Assembly (NCBI GenBank): GCA_964511625.1
Contig: CAZEJG010000014.1
Span: 17,007-81,006, forward strand
Reading direction: 5' to 3'
Source: Pseudohoeflea sp964511625
GTDB lineage: Bacteria > Pseudomonadota > Alphaproteobacteria > Rhizobiales > Rhizobiaceae
Length of the DNA stretch: 64,000 bases
In this document: positions 62,244 through 64,000 of the stretch, piece by piece
Layout: each line of letters opens with the position of its first letter
Position numbering within the stretch: position 1 is the first letter of the stretch
Notes under the pieces: model-generated
The model's database searches: none
What the model saw: the letters and a program-made list of their open reading frames with translations, nothing else
What the model was told of the DNA's origin: nothing
Program-made: the position numbers and the translations under genes

Positions 62244-62825
62244 TCAGCGCTCGATCGTGCCGGTACGGCGGATCTTCTTCTGCAGAAGCAGCACGCCGTA
62301 GAGCAGCGCCTCGGCGGTCGGCGGGCAGCCCGGAACATAGATGTCGACCGGAACGACGCGGTCGCAGCCGCGCACCACCGAATAGGAATAGTGATAGTAG
62401 CCGCCGCCATTGGCGCAGGACCCCATCGAGATGACGTAGCGCGGCTCGGGCATCTGGTCATAGACCTTGCGCAGCGCCGGCGCCATCTTGTTGGTCAGCG
62501 TGCCGGCGACGATCATGACGTCGGACTGGCGCGGTGAGGCGCGCGGGGCGAAGCCGAAGCGCTCGCCGTCATAGCGCGGCATCGACATCTGCATCATCTC
62601 GACGGCGCAGCAGGCCAGACCGAAGGTCATCCACATGAGCGAGCCGGTGCGCGCCCAGTTGATCAGTTCGTCGGTCGAGGTGACCAGAAACCCCTTGTCG
62701 GCGAGCTCGTTGTTGATCTCGCCGAAGAATGCGTCGTTGGCGCCCACCGGCTGGCCGGTGGCGGGATCGAGAATCCCCTTGGGCTGCGGCGCGACGAGCG
62801 TCGTGTTCTGGGTATTCACTCCCAT
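62244..62825 (-). CDS. nuoB: NADH-quinone oxidoreductase subunit B
   Basis: A 193-aa subunit binding cluster N2, the terminal Fe-S cluster before quinone. The ligands lie in LACCAVEMM (adjacent Cys pair), SMGSCANGGGYYH and VPGCPPTAEALLYG. Start ATG 62825 (MGVNTQNTT) is preceded by GGGAG and overlaps the nuoA stop by ten bases, suggesting tight coupling. A seven-codon longer frame is less likely. Confidence 0.97.
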   Translation of the reverse strand: MGVNTQNTTLVAPQPKGILDPATGQPVGANDAFFGEINNELADKGFLVTSTDELINWARTGSLMWMTFGLACCAVEMMQMSMPRYDGERFGFAPRASPRQSDVMIVAGTLTNKMAPALRKVYDQMPEPRYVISMGSCANGGGYYHYSYSVVRGCDRVVPVDIYVPGCPPTAEALLYGVLLLQKKIRRTGTIER

Positions 62826-63181
62826 TCGAGCGCTCCCTTCTTCCATTCATAGACAAAACCGATGGTGAGCACGCCGAGAAACGCCATCATCGACCAGAAA
62901 CCGATCCAGCCGATATCTCCAAACGCCACCGCCCAGGGAAACAGAAAAGCCACTTCGAGGTCGAAGATGATGAAGAGGATCGACACGAGATAGAACCGGA
63001 TGTCGAATTTCATGCGGGCGTCGTCGAAGGCGTTGAAGCCGCATTCGTAAGCCGAAAGCTTTTCCGAATCAGGGGCTTTGTAGGCAACCGCGAAAGGCGC
63101 GATCAGCAGTGCGAGCCCGATGACGAGGGCGATACCGATGAAGATCGCGATCGGCAGGTAGTTGCCAAGAAGTTCAGTCAT
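62816..63181 (-). CDS. nuoA: NADH-quinone oxidoreductase subunit A
   Basis: A 121-aa three-helix membrane subunit, first gene of the operon. Motifs: SAYECGFNAFDDARMKFDIRFYLVSILFIIFDLEVAFLFPWA. Helix 1 is YLPIAIFIGIALVIGLALLIAPF. Length normal. The operon promoter should lie in the 364-bp gap upstream. Confidence 0.97.
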   Translation of the reverse strand: MTELLGNYLPIAIFIGIALVIGLALLIAPFAVAYKAPDSEKLSAYECGFNAFDDARMKFDIRFYLVSILFIIFDLEVAFLFPWAVAFGDIGWIGFWSMMAFLGVLTIGFVYEWKKGALEWE

Positions 63182-63545
63182 GGCGTCCGTTTCCGTCTCC
63201 CGGCCCCGGTCCGGTCGGGCCTGAAGCCCGGCACGTCCGCCGAGGCGGTTTCTTGCTGCATTGCGGCGTGGTTAGCGCAGCCGTCACGTCTGCGCAAGTG
63301 CGTGCCGGCGTTTTGACCCGAAGAACCGGTCGGCGGCAAGAATAGTTCGCACGATGTGGATTGGCGAGAGCGGCGCGGGAGAAAAATGGTCGCGCCACCC
63401 CCGAGCGAATGCCGGGCCAGATTTGAGGGGGCGGCGCGCCCGGGCGCCCTCTCCCGCAGGTCAGTGCGGCGGACGTGCCAAACCGGCCGCGCAATGCTGT
63501 CGCGAGCCGTTCAAACCGATGATGTCAGGGAAGAAATCTTGAAAA
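63182..63545. other. Gap between nuoA and tRNA-Asp
   Basis: No gene. It contains the likely nuo promoter (63269-63297, minus strand) and a long GC-rich stretch without a clear terminator for tRNA-Asp. Plus-strand frames at 63356-63661 run antisense through the tRNA and are spurious. Confidence 0.5.
63269..63297 (-). promoter_or_regulatory. Putative nuo operon promoter
   Basis: TTGCGC (63297-63292) and TAACCA (63274-63269), 17-bp spacing, ~90 bp before nuoA. A moderate match. Confidence 0.35.
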
Positions 63546-63622
63546 TGGCGCGAGTGACGGGGCTCGAACCCGCGACCTCCGGCGTGACAGGCCGGCACTC
63601 TAACCAACTGAGCTACACCCGC
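63546..63622 (-). tRNA. tRNA-Asp (GTC)
   Basis: A 77-nt cloverleaf: acceptor GCGGGTG pairs with CACTCGC, D-arm with AGCTCAGTTGGTTAGAG, anticodon GTC (63588-63586) in loop CTGTCAC, T-arm GGTTCGAGC, encoded CCA at the 3' end (63548-63546). Confidence 0.97.
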
Positions 63623-63666
63623 GCATTTTCAGAGGGAAACGACGTGGCGCCGTCTCCGTGAGCGGC

Positions 63667-63695
63667 TGATTAAGGGGTTCGCCGCGGGGTGTCAA
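63667..63695 (-). promoter_or_regulatory. tRNA-Asp promoter
   Basis: TTGACA (63695-63690), 17 bp, TAATCA (63672-63667), ~45 bp upstream of the tRNA. A strong match. Confidence 0.7.
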
Positions 63696-63848
63696 GCAGC
63701 GAAATCGTTCGCCATGCAACATTCTTGTGACGCCCCGCCGATTGTCCCCGGGACGCACGACCTTCCCTCGCCCGGCATGGTCGGCTCACCCGTCGGCAGG
63801 AACCGCTCCGCAGCCTCAATGGCACAGCGGTCGCGGCGCGATTGGCGC

Positions 63849-63877
63849 TTGCAAGGTGCGGATGAACCCACTAAAGA
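63849..63877 (+). promoter_or_regulatory. tRNA-Val promoter
   Basis: TTGCAA (63849-63854), 17 bp, TAAAGA (63872-63877), 15 bp before the mature tRNA 5' end, giving a very short leader. Confidence 0.5.
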
Positions 63878-63892
63878 CGACGGCGCTGGAGC

Positions 63893-63968
63893 GGGCGATT
63901 AGCTCAGCTGGTAGAGCGCCTCGTTTACACCGAGGATGTCGGGAGTTCGAGTCTCTCATCGCCCACCA
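63893..63968 (+). tRNA. tRNA-Val (TAC)
   Basis: A 76-nt cloverleaf: acceptor GGGCGAT pairs with ATCGCCC, D-arm AGCTCAGCTGGTAGAG, anticodon TAC (63926-63928), T-arm AGTTCGAGT, encoded CCA (63966-63968). Confidence 0.97.
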
Positions 63969-64000
63969 TTCCCCGTCACAAGCACCCTGATTCCCGCCGC

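Noticed and set aside
63356..63661. Plus-strand frame ending with a VTGLEPATSGVTGRHSNQLSYTR-like product
   Set aside because: This is the well-known spurious translation antisense to tRNA-Asp.
63727..63990. Plus-strand frame with ISSAGRAPRLHRGCREFESL product
   Set aside because: Well-known spurious translation across a tRNA gene (tRNA-Val).

Overview
This is a G+C-rich alphaproteobacterial chromosome segment, almost certainly from the order Hyphomicrobiales (Rhizobiales) and probably near the Rhizobiaceae. The evidence is gene content and order: divK-pleD-rpmG with DUF3572 upstream, the clpP-clpX-lon-hupB block, a 14-subunit nuo operon with NuoE carrying a long C-terminal extension, sufBCDS with a DUF59 gene and an A-type carrier, and proS-lolC-lolD beside DUF1467, mce and rnj. 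I cannot name a species from the sequence alone.

Layout. Positions 1-3700 (+ strand): 3' end of rnr, a DUF983 gene, a Nudix hydrolase, an MFS transporter and rpmG with its terminator. 3977-8235: the cell-cycle regulators divK and pleD (-), diverging from a DUF3572/HAD-like pair and an SOS-type dinB (+). 8413-18770 (-): a phytochelatin-synthase-like protein, dnaE, a 33-codon LexA-box gene, hupB, lon, clpX and clpP. 19030-24070: a cytochrome P450 and a cupin gene, a cytochrome b561/PepSY pair, and a divergent PepSY-response regulator-kinase operon. 24107-30285 (-): tamA-tamB, whose promoter also carries a LexA-type box. 30377-37596 (-): the iron-sulfur assembly cluster. 37824-42572: an alpha/beta hydrolase, then methyltransferase-lolD-lolC-proS (-). 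42870-43024 (+): a candidate small RNA. 43062-63181 (-): one very long apparent operon, nuoA to nuoN running on into birA, rnj, mce and DUF1467. The right end has tRNA-Asp (-) and tRNA-Val (+).

How the parts work together. Housekeeping functions dominate: translation, replication, proteolysis, respiration (complex I) and Fe-S assembly, which supplies complex I. Three promoter regions carry a perfect GTTC-N7-GTTC site, the alphaproteobacterial LexA operator. One precedes dinB, as expected. The others precede tamAB and an unannotated 33-aa single-helix membrane peptide with its own -35/-10 and terminator. The peptide resembles in size, predicted topology and regulation the SOS division inhibitor SidA of Caulobacter, and I regard it as the most interesting item in the window. 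A CtrA-type box lies between clpP and the P450 gene. Complex I contains several rhizobial extras: a NuoE tail duplicated in a separate protein, a small secreted protein, and a four-helix-bundle gene flanked by inverted repeats and lacking a normal start codon at its conserved N-terminus.
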